Source of the DNA: Aerococcus urinaehominis
GTDB lineage: Bacteria; Bacillota; Bacilli; Lactobacillales; Aerococcaceae
Reading direction: 5' to 3'
DNA: 64,000 nucleotides
NCBI RefSeq assembly: GCF_001543245.1
Contig: NZ_CP014163.1
Location: 1,470,387-1,534,386 of the forward strand
A program made the position numbers and the translations under genes. Under the pieces are notes generated by a model. The model was given only the letters and a program-made list of their open reading frames with translations, did no database searches and was not told where the DNA came from. How positions within the stretch are numbered: the stretch's first letter is position 1; every line of letters starts with the position of its first letter. Positions 18,311-30,102 of this stretch are shown here, in pieces.

Positions 18311-19656
18311 TGCCACATATAACTTTTGACTACAGTGCTGCCCAACCTTATATCGCCGACCACGAGTTGACATATCTGCAACCATTTGTATCCTTGGCTG
18401 ACCAAATGCTAAGAGAAGGGACTGGCCAAGGTAATGATTTTATTGGCTGGCTAGATTTACCGGAAAATTATGATAAAGAAGAGTACCAACGGGTCAAGGA
18501 GGCTGCTGCTAAAATCCAATCCGACTCAGAGGTACTGGTTGTTTTAGGAATTGGCGGTTCTTATCTGGGTGCCAAAGCAGCTATTGATTTCTTATCTCAT
18601 TCTTTCTACAACCTACAAGATACGAGTCAACGGCAAACACCACAGATTCTGTTCGCAGGGAATTCTATTTCATCGACTTATTTAGCAGACTTAATTGAAA
18701 TTATAGGCGACCGTGATTTTTCAGTTAATGTTATTTCTAAATCTGGTACTACTACTGAAACCTCGATTGCTTTCAGAATCTTTAAAGAGCTATTAATCAA
18801 TAAATATGGTAAAGAAGGCGCTAGAGGTCGTATTTACGCCACTACTGATAGACAAGCTGGCGCTTTAAAATCGGAAGCTAATCAAGAAGGGTACGAAAGT
18901 TTTGTTATTCCTGATGATATTGGTGGACGATTTACTGTATTGACCCCAGTTGGTTTACTACCAATTGCTGTGGCTGGTATTGATACTGACCAAATTCTAG
19001 CTGGTGCTAAAGATGCCATGCAAGCTTATCAGTCTGACCAATTAGCTGAAAACGAGGCTTATCAATACGCTGCTTTACGCAATATTTTGTATCGTAAAGG
19101 CAAAGTAACCGAGTTATTAATTAACTATGAACCAAAAATGCAATACTTTAATGAGTGGTGGAAGCAACTGTATGGTGAGTCAGAAGGTAAAGACTTAAAA
19201 GGCATTTATCCATCTTCCGCTAATTTTTCTACTGACCTTCACTCTTTAGGTCAATATATTCAAGAAGGTCGGCGTAATATCTTTGAAACGGTTGTTAAAG
19301 TAGACCAGGCAGAGAAAACAGTGACGATTCCAACTCTAGATAGTGATGCTGATGGTCTATCTTACTTAGAAGGCAAGGATGTCGATTTTGTCAATAGCAA
19401 GGCCTTCCAAGGGACACTATTAGCTCACCAAGATGGACAGGTACCTAATTTTGTGATTACTATTCCAAAAATGGATGAATATAGTTTTGGTTACTTAGTG
19501 TATTTCTTTGAAATTGCTGTTGGTATTTCTGGTTATTTAAATGGGGTCAATCCTTTTGACCAACCGGGTGTTGAAGCTTACAAGAAAAATATGTTTGCCT
19601 TACTTGGTAAACCAGGTTATGAAGATTTAGCAGCAAAATTAAATGAGCGATTATAG
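18310..19656 (+). CDS. pgi: Glucose-6-phosphate isomerase
   Basis: Interconverts glucose-6-phosphate and fructose-6-phosphate. The 448-residue length is the short Gram-positive form. Signatures include [14 protein letters not shown] near residue 77, the sugar-phosphate loop [12 protein letters not shown] near 141, and the second family signature [13 protein letters not shown] near 314. The C-terminus has the [22 protein letters not shown] block with the catalytic His-replacing helix region. Translationally coupled to the CvfD-like gene and closed by a strong terminator. Confidence 0.97.
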   Translation: MPHITFDYSAAQPYIADHELTYLQPFVSLADQMLREGTGQGNDFIGWLDLPENYDKEEYQRVKEAAAKIQSDSEVLVVLGIGGSYLGAKAAIDFLSHSFYNLQDTSQRQTPQILFAGNSISSTYLADLIEIIGDRDFSVNVISKSGTTTETSIAFRIFKELLINKYGKEGARGRIYATTDRQAGALKSEANQEGYESFVIPDDIGGRFTVLTPVGLLPIAVAGIDTDQILAGAKDAMQAYQSDQLAENEAYQYAALRNILYRKGKVTELLINYEPKMQYFNEWWKQLYGESEGKDLKGIYPSSANFSTDLHSLGQYIQEGRRNIFETVVKVDQAEKTVTIPTLDSDADGLSYLEGKDVDFVNSKAFQGTLLAHQDGQVPNFVITIPKMDEYSFGYLVYFFEIAVGISGYLNGVNPFDQPGVEAYKKNMFALLGKPGYEDLAAKLNERL

Positions 19657-19680
19657 AAAAATTGATAACATAACTAGACT

Positions 19681-19720
19681 TGAGAACCAACAGTCATCCT
19701 GTTGGTTCTCATTTTTTTTA
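19681..19720 (+). terminator. Rho-independent terminator after pgi
   Basis: A 13-bp perfect stem, TGAGAACCAACAG / CTGTTGGTTCTCA with a five-base loop, is followed by eight or more T. Confidence 0.93.
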
Positions 19721-19862
19721 CAAAAGTTGACTGTCACAATAAGCCCTATATCCTAGCTATGACTATATTGAAAAATCATAAGTACTATATACAATAAAGA
19801 CAATAATAATGAGCTTATCGAGGAGTTTAATAAAAAAAATCAAAATAATTTTCAAAAAGCTC

Positions 19863-19891
19863 TTGCCAAAGTTTAATAATCTTGATATTAT
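19863..19891 (+). promoter_or_regulatory. rRNA operon promoter P1
   Basis: TTGCCA, 17-base spacer, TATTAT. The -35 is preceded by an A/T-rich UP-like segment ending TTTCAAAAAGCTC, a module repeated at P3 and P4. The stretch from 19721 to 19862 contains no supported gene. Confidence 0.75.
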
Positions 19892-19934
19892 ATTCCTTGT
19901 CCGAAAGACGGATGCAAAAAACTTTAAAAAACAC

Positions 19935-19963
19935 TTGCAAACAAAGTTTGCCTGATGTATTAT
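19935..19963 (+). promoter_or_regulatory. rRNA operon promoter P2
   Basis: TTGCAA, exactly 17 bases, TATTAT, 72 bases downstream of P1. Confidence 0.75.
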
Positions 19964-20017
19964 AAAAGAACGTCAATGATTAATTTCAAGTCGTTAAAAA
20001 AATATTTCAAAAAGTTC

Positions 20018-20046
20018 TTGACAGTTTATCGAGACCATGATAATAT
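20018..20046 (+). promoter_or_regulatory. rRNA operon promoter P3
   Basis: Consensus TTGACA, 17 bases, TAATAT. The upstream module AAATATTTCAAAAAGTTC (about 20000-20017) is almost identical to that of P4. Confidence 0.85.
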
Positions 20047-20100
20047 TTAGAAGTTGTCGCGAAACGAAAGTTTACGACAAAAAATATTTCAAAAAAGTTC

Positions 20101-20129
20101 TTGACAACAAATCAAGTACGTGATATATT
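20101..20129 (+). promoter_or_regulatory. rRNA operon promoter P4
   Basis: Consensus TTGACA, 17 bases, TATATT with an extended -10 TG at 20121-20122. Nearest to the 16S gene and preceded by the same UP-like module as P3. Confidence 0.85.
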
Positions 20130-20160
20130 TAAGTAGTTGTCCCGAGCGGACAGCGATAGA

Positions 20161-20286
20161 CCTTTGAAAACTGAACAAATAGACGAACCAAATGTGTAGG
20201 GCATCAACTTCGGTTGATGAACCAACAATTCAAATGATAGTCTGGACGAAGACTATAAAGACGTCAGCAATGAGCGTAGCTCAAAC
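20161..20286 (+). promoter_or_regulatory. rRNA leader with boxA-like element and UUCG hairpin
   Basis: The leader contains CTTTGAAAACTGAACAAAT (20162-20180), the boxA-like antitermination segment common upstream of Gram-positive rRNA, and a CATCAAC-TTCG-GTTGATG hairpin (20202-20219). Similar TTTGAAAACTGAA is repeated in the 16S-23S spacer (21906-21918). Confidence 0.6.
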
Positions 20287-24943
<4,657 letters not shown>

Positions 24944-25012
24944 AAGAGTTAGTTGTATGAGGTTTTAGCTTACAGATTCAGTTTTGAGCGAACAAAGCTC
25001 ATAAAGATAAAA

Positions 25013-25133
25013 TTGTGCGGTGATGATGGCAAGAAGGTCACACCTGTTCCCATCCCGAACACAGAAGTTAAGCTTCTTAGCGCCGAATGTAGTTGGGGGT
25101 TGCCCCCTGTGAGACTAGGACGTCGCCGTGCAA
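25013..25133 (+). rRNA. 5S ribosomal RNA
   Basis: About 120 bases with closing ends TTGTGCGGT / CGCCGTGCAA and the conserved CCCATCCCGAACACAGAAGTTAAG core. It lies 70 bases after 23S and 4 bases before the first tRNA. Confidence 0.93.
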
Positions 25134-25137
25134 TTAT

Positions 25138-25210
25138 GGAGGATTAGCTCAGCTGGGAGAGCGTCTGCCTTACAAGCAGGATGTCGGGGGTTCGAACCCC
25201 TCATCCTCCA
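25138..25210 (+). tRNA. tRNA-Val (TAC)
   Basis: Cloverleaf with acceptor GGAGGAT/ATCCTCC, anticodon TAC in CTGCCTTACAAGCAG, and TTCGAAC T-loop. A73; no encoded CCA. Confidence 0.96.
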
Positions 25211-25221
25211 TTAATAATTAC

Positions 25222-25294
25222 GACTCGTTAGCTCAGTCGGTAGAGCAACTGACTTTTAATCAGTGGGTCGCAGGTTCGAATCCTGCACGGGTCA
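25222..25294 (+). tRNA. tRNA-Lys (TTT)
   Basis: Acceptor GACTCGT/ACGGGTC with one G-T pair; anticodon TTT in ACTGACTTTTAATCAGT. A73; no encoded CCA. Confidence 0.96.
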
Positions 25295-25303
25295 TTATAG
25301 TAC

Positions 25304-25385
25304 GCGGGTGTGGCGGAATTGGCAGACGCACCAGATTTAGGATCTGGCGCCGCAAGGCGTGGGGGTTCAAGTCCCTTCACCCGCA
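25304..25385 (+). tRNA. tRNA-Leu (TAG)
   Basis: Class II tRNA with long variable arm (GCGCCGCAAGGCGT); acceptor GCGGGTG/CACCCGC; anticodon TAG in CAGATTTAGGATCTG. No encoded CCA. Confidence 0.96.
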
Positions 25386-25400
25386 CTATATTTTTATTTT

Positions 25401-25473
25401 GCCGGCTTAGCTCAGTTGGTAGAGCATCTGATTTGTAATCAGAGGGTCGAGGGTTCAAGTCCTTTAGCCGGCA
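25401..25473 (+). tRNA. tRNA-Thr (TGT)
   Basis: Acceptor GCCGGCT/AGCCGGC; anticodon TGT in CTGATTTGTAATCAG. A73; no encoded CCA. Confidence 0.96.
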
Positions 25474-25480
25474 CTCTTAC

Positions 25481-25552
25481 GCGGAAATAGCTCAGTGGTA
25501 GAGCACCACCTTGCCAAGGTGGGGGTCGCGGGTTCGAACCCCGTTTTCCGCT
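25481..25552 (+). tRNA. tRNA-Gly (GCC)
   Basis: Acceptor GCGGAAA/TTTCCGC; anticodon GCC in CACCTTGCCAAGGTG. Discriminator T; no encoded CCA. Confidence 0.96.
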
Positions 25553-25578
25553 TATTGCCTTTTATTTTATCGGCTTAG

Positions 25579-25664
25579 GCCGGGGTGGCGGAACAGGCAG
25601 ACGCACAGGACTTAAAATCCTGCGAAGGTTAAACTTCGTACCGGTTCGATTCCGGTCCTCGGCA
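25579..25664 (+). tRNA. tRNA-Leu (TAA)
   Basis: Class II tRNA with a long variable arm (CGAAGGTTAAACTTCG); acceptor GCCGGGG/CCTCGGC; anticodon TAA in AGGACTTAAAATCCT. No encoded CCA. Confidence 0.96.
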
Positions 25665-25676
25665 TTTATATATTAA

Positions 25677-25750
25677 GCACCCATGGCTCAACTGGATAGA
25701 GTACCTGACTACGAATCAGGCGGTTGCAGGTTCGAATCCTGCTGGGTGCA
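25677..25750 (+). tRNA. tRNA-Arg (ACG)
   Basis: Acceptor GCACCCA/TGGGTGC; anticodon ACG in CTGACTACGAATCAG, expected to be edited to ICG. A73; no encoded CCA. Confidence 0.96.
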
Positions 25751-25753
25751 TAC

Positions 25754-25827
25754 CGGGAAATAGCTCAGCTTGGTAGAGCACTTGGTTTGGGACCAAGGGG
25801 TCGCAGGTTCGAATCCTGTTTTCCCGA
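25754..25827 (+). tRNA. tRNA-Pro (TGG)
   Basis: Acceptor CGGGAAA/TTTCCCG; anticodon TGG in TTGGTTTGGGACCAA. A73; no encoded CCA. Confidence 0.96.
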
Positions 25828-25858
25828 TAACTTTGGTAGTGATACCTGAGTATAAGAT

Positions 25859-25932
25859 GGCGGTGTAGCTCAGCTGGCTAGAGCGTCCGGTTCATACCCG
25901 GGAGGTCGGGGGTTCGATCCCCTCCGCCGCTA
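25859..25932 (+). tRNA. tRNA-Met (CAT), elongator type
   Basis: Acceptor GGCGGTG/CGCCGCT, with a G1-U72 wobble as I recall for Bacillus elongator tRNA-Met. Anticodon CAT in CCGGTTCATACCCGG. No encoded CCA. Confidence 0.9.
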
Positions 25933-25949
25933 TTATTGACTTTGAACTT

Positions 25950-26023
25950 GGACCTTTAGCTCAGTTGGTTAGAGCAGACGGCTCATAACCGTCCGGCCGT
26001 AGGTTCGAGTCCTACAAGGTCCA
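25950..26023 (+). tRNA. tRNA with CAT anticodon, probably tRNA-Ile2 (lysidine)
   Basis: Acceptor GGACCTT/AAGGTCC; anticodon CAT in GACGGCTCATAACCGTC. The body resembles the Firmicutes isoleucine-2 tRNA whose C34 TilS converts to lysidine, and it is neither the initiator nor the elongator Met sequence seen beside it. Identity Met cannot be excluded from sequence alone. No encoded CCA. Confidence 0.8.
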
Positions 26024-26032
26024 TTATATTTT

Positions 26033-26122
26033 GGAGGATTACCCAAGTCCGGCTGAAGGGAACGGTCTTGAAAACCGTCAGGCGTGTAAAAGCGCGCAAG
26101 GGTTCGAATCCCTTATCCTCCT
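26033..26122 (+). tRNA. tRNA-Ser (TGA), copy 1
   Basis: Class II tRNA, acceptor GGAGGAT/ATCCTCC; anticodon TGA in ACGGTCTTGAAAACCGT; long variable arm. Identical to the copy at 26687. Discriminator T, whereas serine tRNAs usually have G73. No encoded CCA. Confidence 0.95.
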
Positions 26123-26147
26123 TACCTTATAAAGGTAGTATTATTAT

Positions 26148-26220
26148 CGCGGAGTAGAGCAGTTGGCAGCTCGTCGGGCTCATAACCCGGAGGTCGCAGG
26201 TTCGAATCCTGTCTCCGCAA
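26148..26220 (+). tRNA. tRNA-fMet (CAT), initiator, copy 1
   Basis: Initiator hallmarks: C1-A72 mismatch at the acceptor end (CGCGGAG/CTCCGCA) and three G-C pairs in the anticodon stem (GGGCTCATAACCC). Identical to the copy at 26837. No encoded CCA. Confidence 0.95.
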
Positions 26221-26230
26221 TTACTTATTA

Positions 26231-26303
26231 GGTCCCGTGGTGTAGCGGTTATCACGCCTGCCTGTCACGCAGGAGATCGCGGGTTCGATTCCCGTCGGGA
26301 CCG
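26231..26303 (+). tRNA. tRNA-Asp (GTC), copy 1
   Basis: Acceptor GGTCCCG/CGGGACC; anticodon GTC in CCTGCCTGTCACGCAGG; G73. Identical to the copy at 26920. No encoded CCA. Confidence 0.96.
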
Positions 26304-26310
26304 TATATAT

Positions 26311-26381
26311 GCGGGTGTAGTTTAGTGGTAAAACTACAGCCTTCCAAGCTGTTGTCGCGAGTTCGATTCTCGTCACCCGCT
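26311..26381 (+). tRNA. tRNA-Gly (TCC)
   Basis: Acceptor GCGGGTG/CACCCGC; anticodon TCC in ACAGCCTTCCAAGCTGT. Discriminator T; no encoded CCA. Confidence 0.95.
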
Positions 26382-26405
26382 TTACCATATAATATATATT
26401 GTAAT

Positions 26406-26479
<74 letters not shown>

Positions 26480-26484
26480 TAAGT

Positions 26485-26572
26485 GGAGAATTACTCAAGA
26501 GGCTGAAGAGGACGGTTTGCTAAATCGTTAGGTCGCGTTAGCGGCGCAAGGGTTCGAATCCCTTATTCTCCA
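26485..26572 (+). tRNA. tRNA-Ser (GCT)
   Basis: Class II tRNA; acceptor GGAGAAT/ATTCTCC; anticodon GCT in ACGGTTTGCTAAATCGT. A73, again not the usual serine G73. No encoded CCA. Confidence 0.95.
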
Positions 26573-26587
26573 TATTTTATTTACCAT

Positions 26588-26659
26588 GGCCCGTTGGTCA
26601 AGCGGTTAAGACACCGCCCTTTCACGGCGGTAACACGGGTTCGAGTCCCGTACGGGTCA
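26588..26659 (+). tRNA. tRNA-Glu (TTC), copy 1
   Basis: Acceptor GGCCCGT/ACGGGTC with a G-T pair; anticodon TTC in CCGCCCTTTCACGGCGG. Identical to the copy at 27097. A73; no encoded CCA. Confidence 0.95.
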
Positions 26660-26686
26660 TTGCTACAATTGAATGAATAGCATCTT

Positions 26687-26776
26687 GGAGGATTACCCAA
26701 GTCCGGCTGAAGGGAACGGTCTTGAAAACCGTCAGGCGTGTAAAAGCGCGCAAGGGTTCGAATCCCTTATCCTCCT
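26687..26776 (+). tRNA. tRNA-Ser (TGA), copy 2
   Basis: Identical over 90 bases to the gene at 26033, including the unusual T discriminator. Confidence 0.95.
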
Positions 26777-26836
26777 TACTAGTCTATTGACTAGGGAGCC
26801 ATTGTGCATCTTTATGTACATTGAACCTTTGATTAC

Positions 26837-26909
26837 CGCGGAGTAGAGCAGTTGGCAGCTCGTCGGGCTCATAACCCGGAGGTCGCAGGTTCGAATCCTG
26901 TCTCCGCAA
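26837..26909 (+). tRNA. tRNA-fMet (CAT), initiator, copy 2
   Basis: Identical to the gene at 26148, with C1-A72 mismatch and GGG/CCC anticodon stem. The following spacer and tRNA-Asp are also identical to copy 1. Confidence 0.95.
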
Positions 26910-26919
26910 TTACTTATTA

Positions 26920-26992
26920 GGTCCCGTGGTGTAGCGGTTATCACGCCTGCCTGTCACGCAGGAGATCGCGGGTTCGATTCCCGTCGGGACCG
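26920..26992 (+). tRNA. tRNA-Asp (GTC), copy 2
   Basis: Identical to the gene at 26231. Confidence 0.96.
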
Positions 26993-27005
26993 TAATTATT
27001 TTTTA

Positions 27006-27078
27006 GGTCCGATAGCTCAGTTGGTAGAGCACGTGATTGAAGCTCACGGTGTCGGCAGTTCGACTCTGTCTCGGACCA
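27006..27078 (+). tRNA. tRNA-Phe (GAA)
   Basis: Acceptor GGTCCGA/TCGGACC; anticodon GAA in CGTGATTGAAGCTCACG. A73; no encoded CCA. Confidence 0.95.
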
Positions 27079-27096
27079 TTTCTTATTTTTATATTT

Positions 27097-27168
27097 GGCC
27101 CGTTGGTCAAGCGGTTAAGACACCGCCCTTTCACGGCGGTAACACGGGTTCGAGTCCCGTACGGGTCA
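27097..27168 (+). tRNA. tRNA-Glu (TTC), copy 2
   Basis: Identical to the gene at 26588; last gene of the array, followed by the terminator at 27174. Confidence 0.95.
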
Positions 27169-27173
27169 TCGCT

Positions 27174-27200
27174 AAAAGCCTAGCTATGCTAGGCTTTTTT
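27174..27200 (+). terminator. Terminator of the rRNA-tRNA operon
   Basis: An 11-bp stem, AAAAGCCTAGC / GCTAGGCTTTT with a TAT loop, runs into T residues. Confidence 0.92.
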
Positions 27201-27256
27201 TACTGTTTTTTTACTGTTCTTAATGGTTTCACCCGGTTGACGAAAGGGCTTTCTTG

Positions 27257-27270
27257 CCTTAAATTTAAGG
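27257..27270. promoter_or_regulatory. Perfect 14-base palindrome before citD (candidate operator)
   Basis: CCTTAAATTTAAGG is a perfect palindrome adjoining TATAAG (27271-27276), a possible -10, 27 bases before the citD start. Just upstream, CGAAAGGGCTTTCT (27241-27254) resembles a CcpA cre site but lacks the central CG. In Enterococcus the citrate genes are under a GntR-type activator (CitO) and CcpA, so an operator role is plausible but inferred. Confidence 0.5.
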
Positions 27271-27295
27271 TATAAGAATTTAAGGAGGAAGCTTA

Positions 27296-27589
27296 ATGGA
27301 ATTAAAACATCAAGCGATTGCTGGCACTTTGGAGTCCTCTGATATCCAAGTGATTGTTGAACCTCATGATCAAAGAGAGATTAATTTAACCTCTAGTGTG
27401 ATTGATCAGTTTGGCGACCAGATTTATCAAACTATTGAAAAAACTTTAGATAACTTAGAAATACAGGGGGTTAAGTTGACTGCGGATGATCATGGTGCCC
27501 TAGATTGTACCATTCGTTCTCGGGTGCAAACTGCAGTTTTTCGTGCGCTTGACCAAGATAAAGATTTACCATGGGGGACTAAAATATGA
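27296..27589 (+). CDS. citD: Citrate lyase acyl carrier protein (gamma subunit)
   Basis: Carries the 2'-(5''-phosphoribosyl)-3'-dephospho-CoA prosthetic group on which citrate is handled by the lyase complex. The 97-residue protein has the family N-terminus with Ser14 in GTLESSDIQV, the residue modified in the Klebsiella protein, and the C-terminal RSRVQTAVFRAL segment. Ribosome binding site AAGGAGGAAG precedes ATG. It overlaps citE by four bases and begins the citDEF operon, behind the palindrome at 27257. Its activation needs the CitG, CitX and CitC proteins, all encoded further along the locus. Confidence 0.95.
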   Translation: MELKHQAIAGTLESSDIQVIVEPHDQREINLTSSVIDQFGDQIYQTIEKTLDNLEIQGVKLTADDHGALDCTIRSRVQTAVFRALDQDKDLPWGTKI

Positions 27590-28479
27590 GAAGAGAAGTA
27601 AGACGGACCATGATGTTTTTGAATGCCCAACGAGCCTCTCTAGTTAAGGATCCTTATGTTTACGGTCCAGACTGTGTAATTTTAGACCTGGAAGATGCGG
27701 TATCAATTAATGAGAAAGATTCTGCTCGTATTCAGCTCTATAATACCTTGATGGATCTAGACTACGGTGAAACTGAGATTTGGGTAAGAATTAATGCGCT
27801 TGATTCACCTTATTATGAAGAAGACATTCGCGCAGCGGTAGCAGGTGGCTGTGACGGCATCCGTATTGCAAAAACTGAAACTGCCGATGATGTGCGTTTA
27901 GTTGAGCGTTTAATTGAGGAAGCTGAAAAAGAATTTGGAAAAGAAGTAGGCTCAACTATGATTATGGGTGCGATTGAATCACCTTTGGCTGTTTTTAACG
28001 CCAAGGATATCGCTGTCGCTTCAGAACGGATGATGGGAATTGCTTTATCCGCTGGTGATTTTCGTAGTGAAATGCATGCCCAGTCTACACCGGGTGGTGA
28101 AGAGTTGGCTACTGCTCGCGGCATGATTCTAATGGCCGCTAGAGCAGCTGGCATCATGGCCTTTGATACGGTGTATACGGATGTAGATAATATCGAAGGT
28201 TTAATTAACGAAACTGAAATGATTTTTAATATGGGCTTTGATGGTAAATCCTTGATTTCACCAAAACAAATTAAACCTGTTCATCAAGTCTTTACACCGA
28301 CTGAAAAAGAAATCCGTCATGCGGAACGGATTATCTTAGCAATTAAAGAAAACGAAAAACGTGGTGTAGGTGTGCTTGTTGTTGACGGTCAAATGGTCGA
28401 TATAGCCCATGTTGAAGGGGCCAAGCGTACCCTAGCCTTAGCCCAAGCATCAGGTATTTATGAGGGGGATTTAGCATGA
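27586..28479 (+). CDS. citE: Citrate lyase beta subunit (citryl-ACP lyase)
   Basis: Cleaves citryl-ACP to acetyl-ACP and oxaloacetate. A 297-residue HpcH/HpaI-type barrel with the N-terminal RRTMMFLNAQRASLVKDPYV, metal-binding LEDAVSINEKDSAR near residue 35 and the IWVRINAL strand near 65; the MGAIESPLAV strand is near 126. Length is standard. It overlaps citD and citF by four bases each, so the three subunits are translationally coupled in equal amounts. In Enterococcus the same subunit order is found within a longer citC-citX operon; here citC and citX are 8 kb away. Confidence 0.95.
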   Translation: MRREVRRTMMFLNAQRASLVKDPYVYGPDCVILDLEDAVSINEKDSARIQLYNTLMDLDYGETEIWVRINALDSPYYEEDIRAAVAGGCDGIRIAKTETADDVRLVERLIEEAEKEFGKEVGSTMIMGAIESPLAVFNAKDIAVASERMMGIALSAGDFRSEMHAQSTPGGEELATARGMILMAARAAGIMAFDTVYTDVDNIEGLINETEMIFNMGFDGKSLISPKQIKPVHQVFTPTEKEIRHAERIILAIKENEKRGVGVLVVDGQMVDIAHVEGAKRTLALAQASGIYEGDLA

Positions 28480-30017
28480 AAAACGCAATAGGCAGAGAGA
28501 TTCCAAATGAGTTATTGGTCGATGGAAAAGAAGTTTTCCAAGGCGCATACGCTAGACAAGATTATGAGTATACTAAGGCAGCACCACGAGTAAAGGCCAA
28601 TGTCCATAATGATGAGAGTAAATTAGTTAGTTTAGAGGAAGCTATCAAGAAAACTGGTCTGAAAGATGGTATGTGTGTGTCTTTCCACCACCACTTCCGT
28701 AATGGGGATTATACCCTACCAACAGTAATGAAGGCCATTCATAATTTAGGTATTAAGGACCTGTATATTTGTGCTTCTAGTTTAGGACGAGCAGCTAAGG
28801 ATATCGTGCCAATGATTGAAGATGGCACAGTAACTGGCATTTCTACTTCTGGGGTTCGTGATGAATTAGGTGAAGCAATTTCTCGTGGCAAACTGAAACA
28901 TCCTGCTATGATTCGGACTCATGGTGGCCGGGTAAGAGCCATTGAATCTGGAGAAGTCCATATTGATGTTGCCTTTATTGGCGCTCCTACTGCAGATGAA
29001 TTGGGTAATGCATCCGGTAAAGGCGGTAATTCTGAGTGTGGTGTGTTATCATATGCTGATGTGGATGCTAAGTATGCTGACCATGTGGTTGTGTTAACTG
29101 ATACTATCGTACCTGTACCTAATAAATCAGCTTCAATAGAAGCTGTAGATGTTGATTATGTTGTAGAAGTCGATGCAGTTGGTGATCCATCTAAGATTGC
29201 TTCAGGGGCAATTCGTTTAACGGATGATCCACGCGAATTGGCTATTGCTGAACAAGCAGCTGAGGTAATTGTCAATACAGAATACTTTAAAGATGGTTTT
29301 AGCTTCCAAACAGGTGCTGGGGGACCTTCTCTAGCGGTTACACGTTTCATGAAGCCACATATGGATGCTAAGGATATCAAGATGGGCTTTGCCTTAGGTG
29401 GTATTACAGAACCAATGGTTGACCTGTTAAAAGAAGGTTACATCCGTACTATTCTTGATACACAAGACTTTGATATTCCATCGGTAGAGTCAGTTCATAA
29501 TACGCCTAATCATGTTGAAATTTCTGCATCCCAGTATGCTAACCCCTTCAACAAAGGTGCTTATGTAAACTATCTAGACTATGTTATCCTAGGGGCATTA
29601 GAGGTCGATACTGATTTCAATGTTAACGTAGTTCAAGGTTCTGATGGCTTGATTCAAGGGGCTCCAGGTGGTCACCCAGATACAGCAGCCGGTGCTAAAG
29701 TGACTATTATTGTCACCCCATTGATTCGTTCTAGGATTCCTTCTGTAACTGATCATCTTACTTCAGTAACCACGCCAGGTGAAACAGTTGATGTTGTGGT
29801 CACTGACTATGGTGTGGCAGTTAACCCACGCCGACAAGACTTGATTGACCAGTTACAAGCAGCTGGTATGAAGTTGAAAACAATTGAAGAATTACGCGAT
29901 ACGGCCTATAATATAGTTGGTAAGCCGGCACCGATTGAATTTGATGATGAGGTCGTAGCAATGATTGAATACCGCGATGGTACCATCATTGATACTATTC
30001 GTAAGTTAAAAGACTAA
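28476..30017 (+). CDS. citF: Citrate lyase alpha subunit (citrate:acetyl-ACP transferase)
   Basis: Swaps acetate for citrate on the acyl carrier protein. The 513-residue protein is the usual length, with an N-terminal PNELLVDGKEVFQGAY, GMCVSFHHHFRNGDYTLP near residue 69 and the glycine-rich GGNSECGVLSYADVDAKY block near 184. The C-terminal half has SDGLIQGAPGGHPDTAAGAK near 390. No frameshift or truncation. It is the last gene of citDEF and is followed by a clear terminator, so the regulator-CitG gene downstream needs read-through or its own promoter. Confidence 0.96.
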   Translation: MKNAIGREIPNELLVDGKEVFQGAYARQDYEYTKAAPRVKANVHNDESKLVSLEEAIKKTGLKDGMCVSFHHHFRNGDYTLPTVMKAIHNLGIKDLYICASSLGRAAKDIVPMIEDGTVTGISTSGVRDELGEAISRGKLKHPAMIRTHGGRVRAIESGEVHIDVAFIGAPTADELGNASGKGGNSECGVLSYADVDAKYADHVVVLTDTIVPVPNKSASIEAVDVDYVVEVDAVGDPSKIASGAIRLTDDPRELAIAEQAAEVIVNTEYFKDGFSFQTGAGGPSLAVTRFMKPHMDAKDIKMGFALGGITEPMVDLLKEGYIRTILDTQDFDIPSVESVHNTPNHVEISASQYANPFNKGAYVNYLDYVILGALEVDTDFNVNVVQGSDGLIQGAPGGHPDTAAGAKVTIIVTPLIRSRIPSVTDHLTSVTTPGETVDVVVTDYGVAVNPRRQDLIDQLQAAGMKLKTIEELRDTAYNIVGKPAPIEFDDEVVAMIEYRDGTIIDTIRKLKD

Positions 30018-30028
30018 ACTATGCTAAC

Positions 30029-30070
30029 AGGCAAGCCTGCTGTCTTAGGAAGCGGGCTTGCCTTATTTTT
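30029..30070 (+). terminator. Terminator after citF
   Basis: Hairpin AGGCAAGCCTGCT / AGCGGGCTTGCCT (one G-T pair) with a nine-base loop precedes an A/T-rich, T-dominated tail. Confidence 0.8.
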
Positions 30071-30102
30071 ATTTTAGAAAATGATGTAGGGACGGTGAAA
30101 TT

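Larger units (their letters stand above)
26148..26305 (+). repeat. Direct repeat in tRNA array, unit 1 (fMet-spacer-Asp)
   Basis: A 158-base block is repeated at 26837-26994. It includes both tRNAs and the 10-base spacer between them. The neighbouring tRNA-Ser(TGA) and tRNA-Glu genes are also repeated exactly, with diverged spacers. Confidence 0.92.
26837..26994 (+). repeat. Direct repeat in tRNA array, unit 2 (fMet-spacer-Asp)
   Basis: Second copy of the block at 26148-26305. The sequence outside the block differs (TATATG after copy 1, ATTATT after copy 2). Confidence 0.92.

Noticed and set aside
19721-19862. A further rRNA promoter near TTGACT 19727
   Set aside because: The nearest -10-like TATATC leaves only a 14-base spacer.
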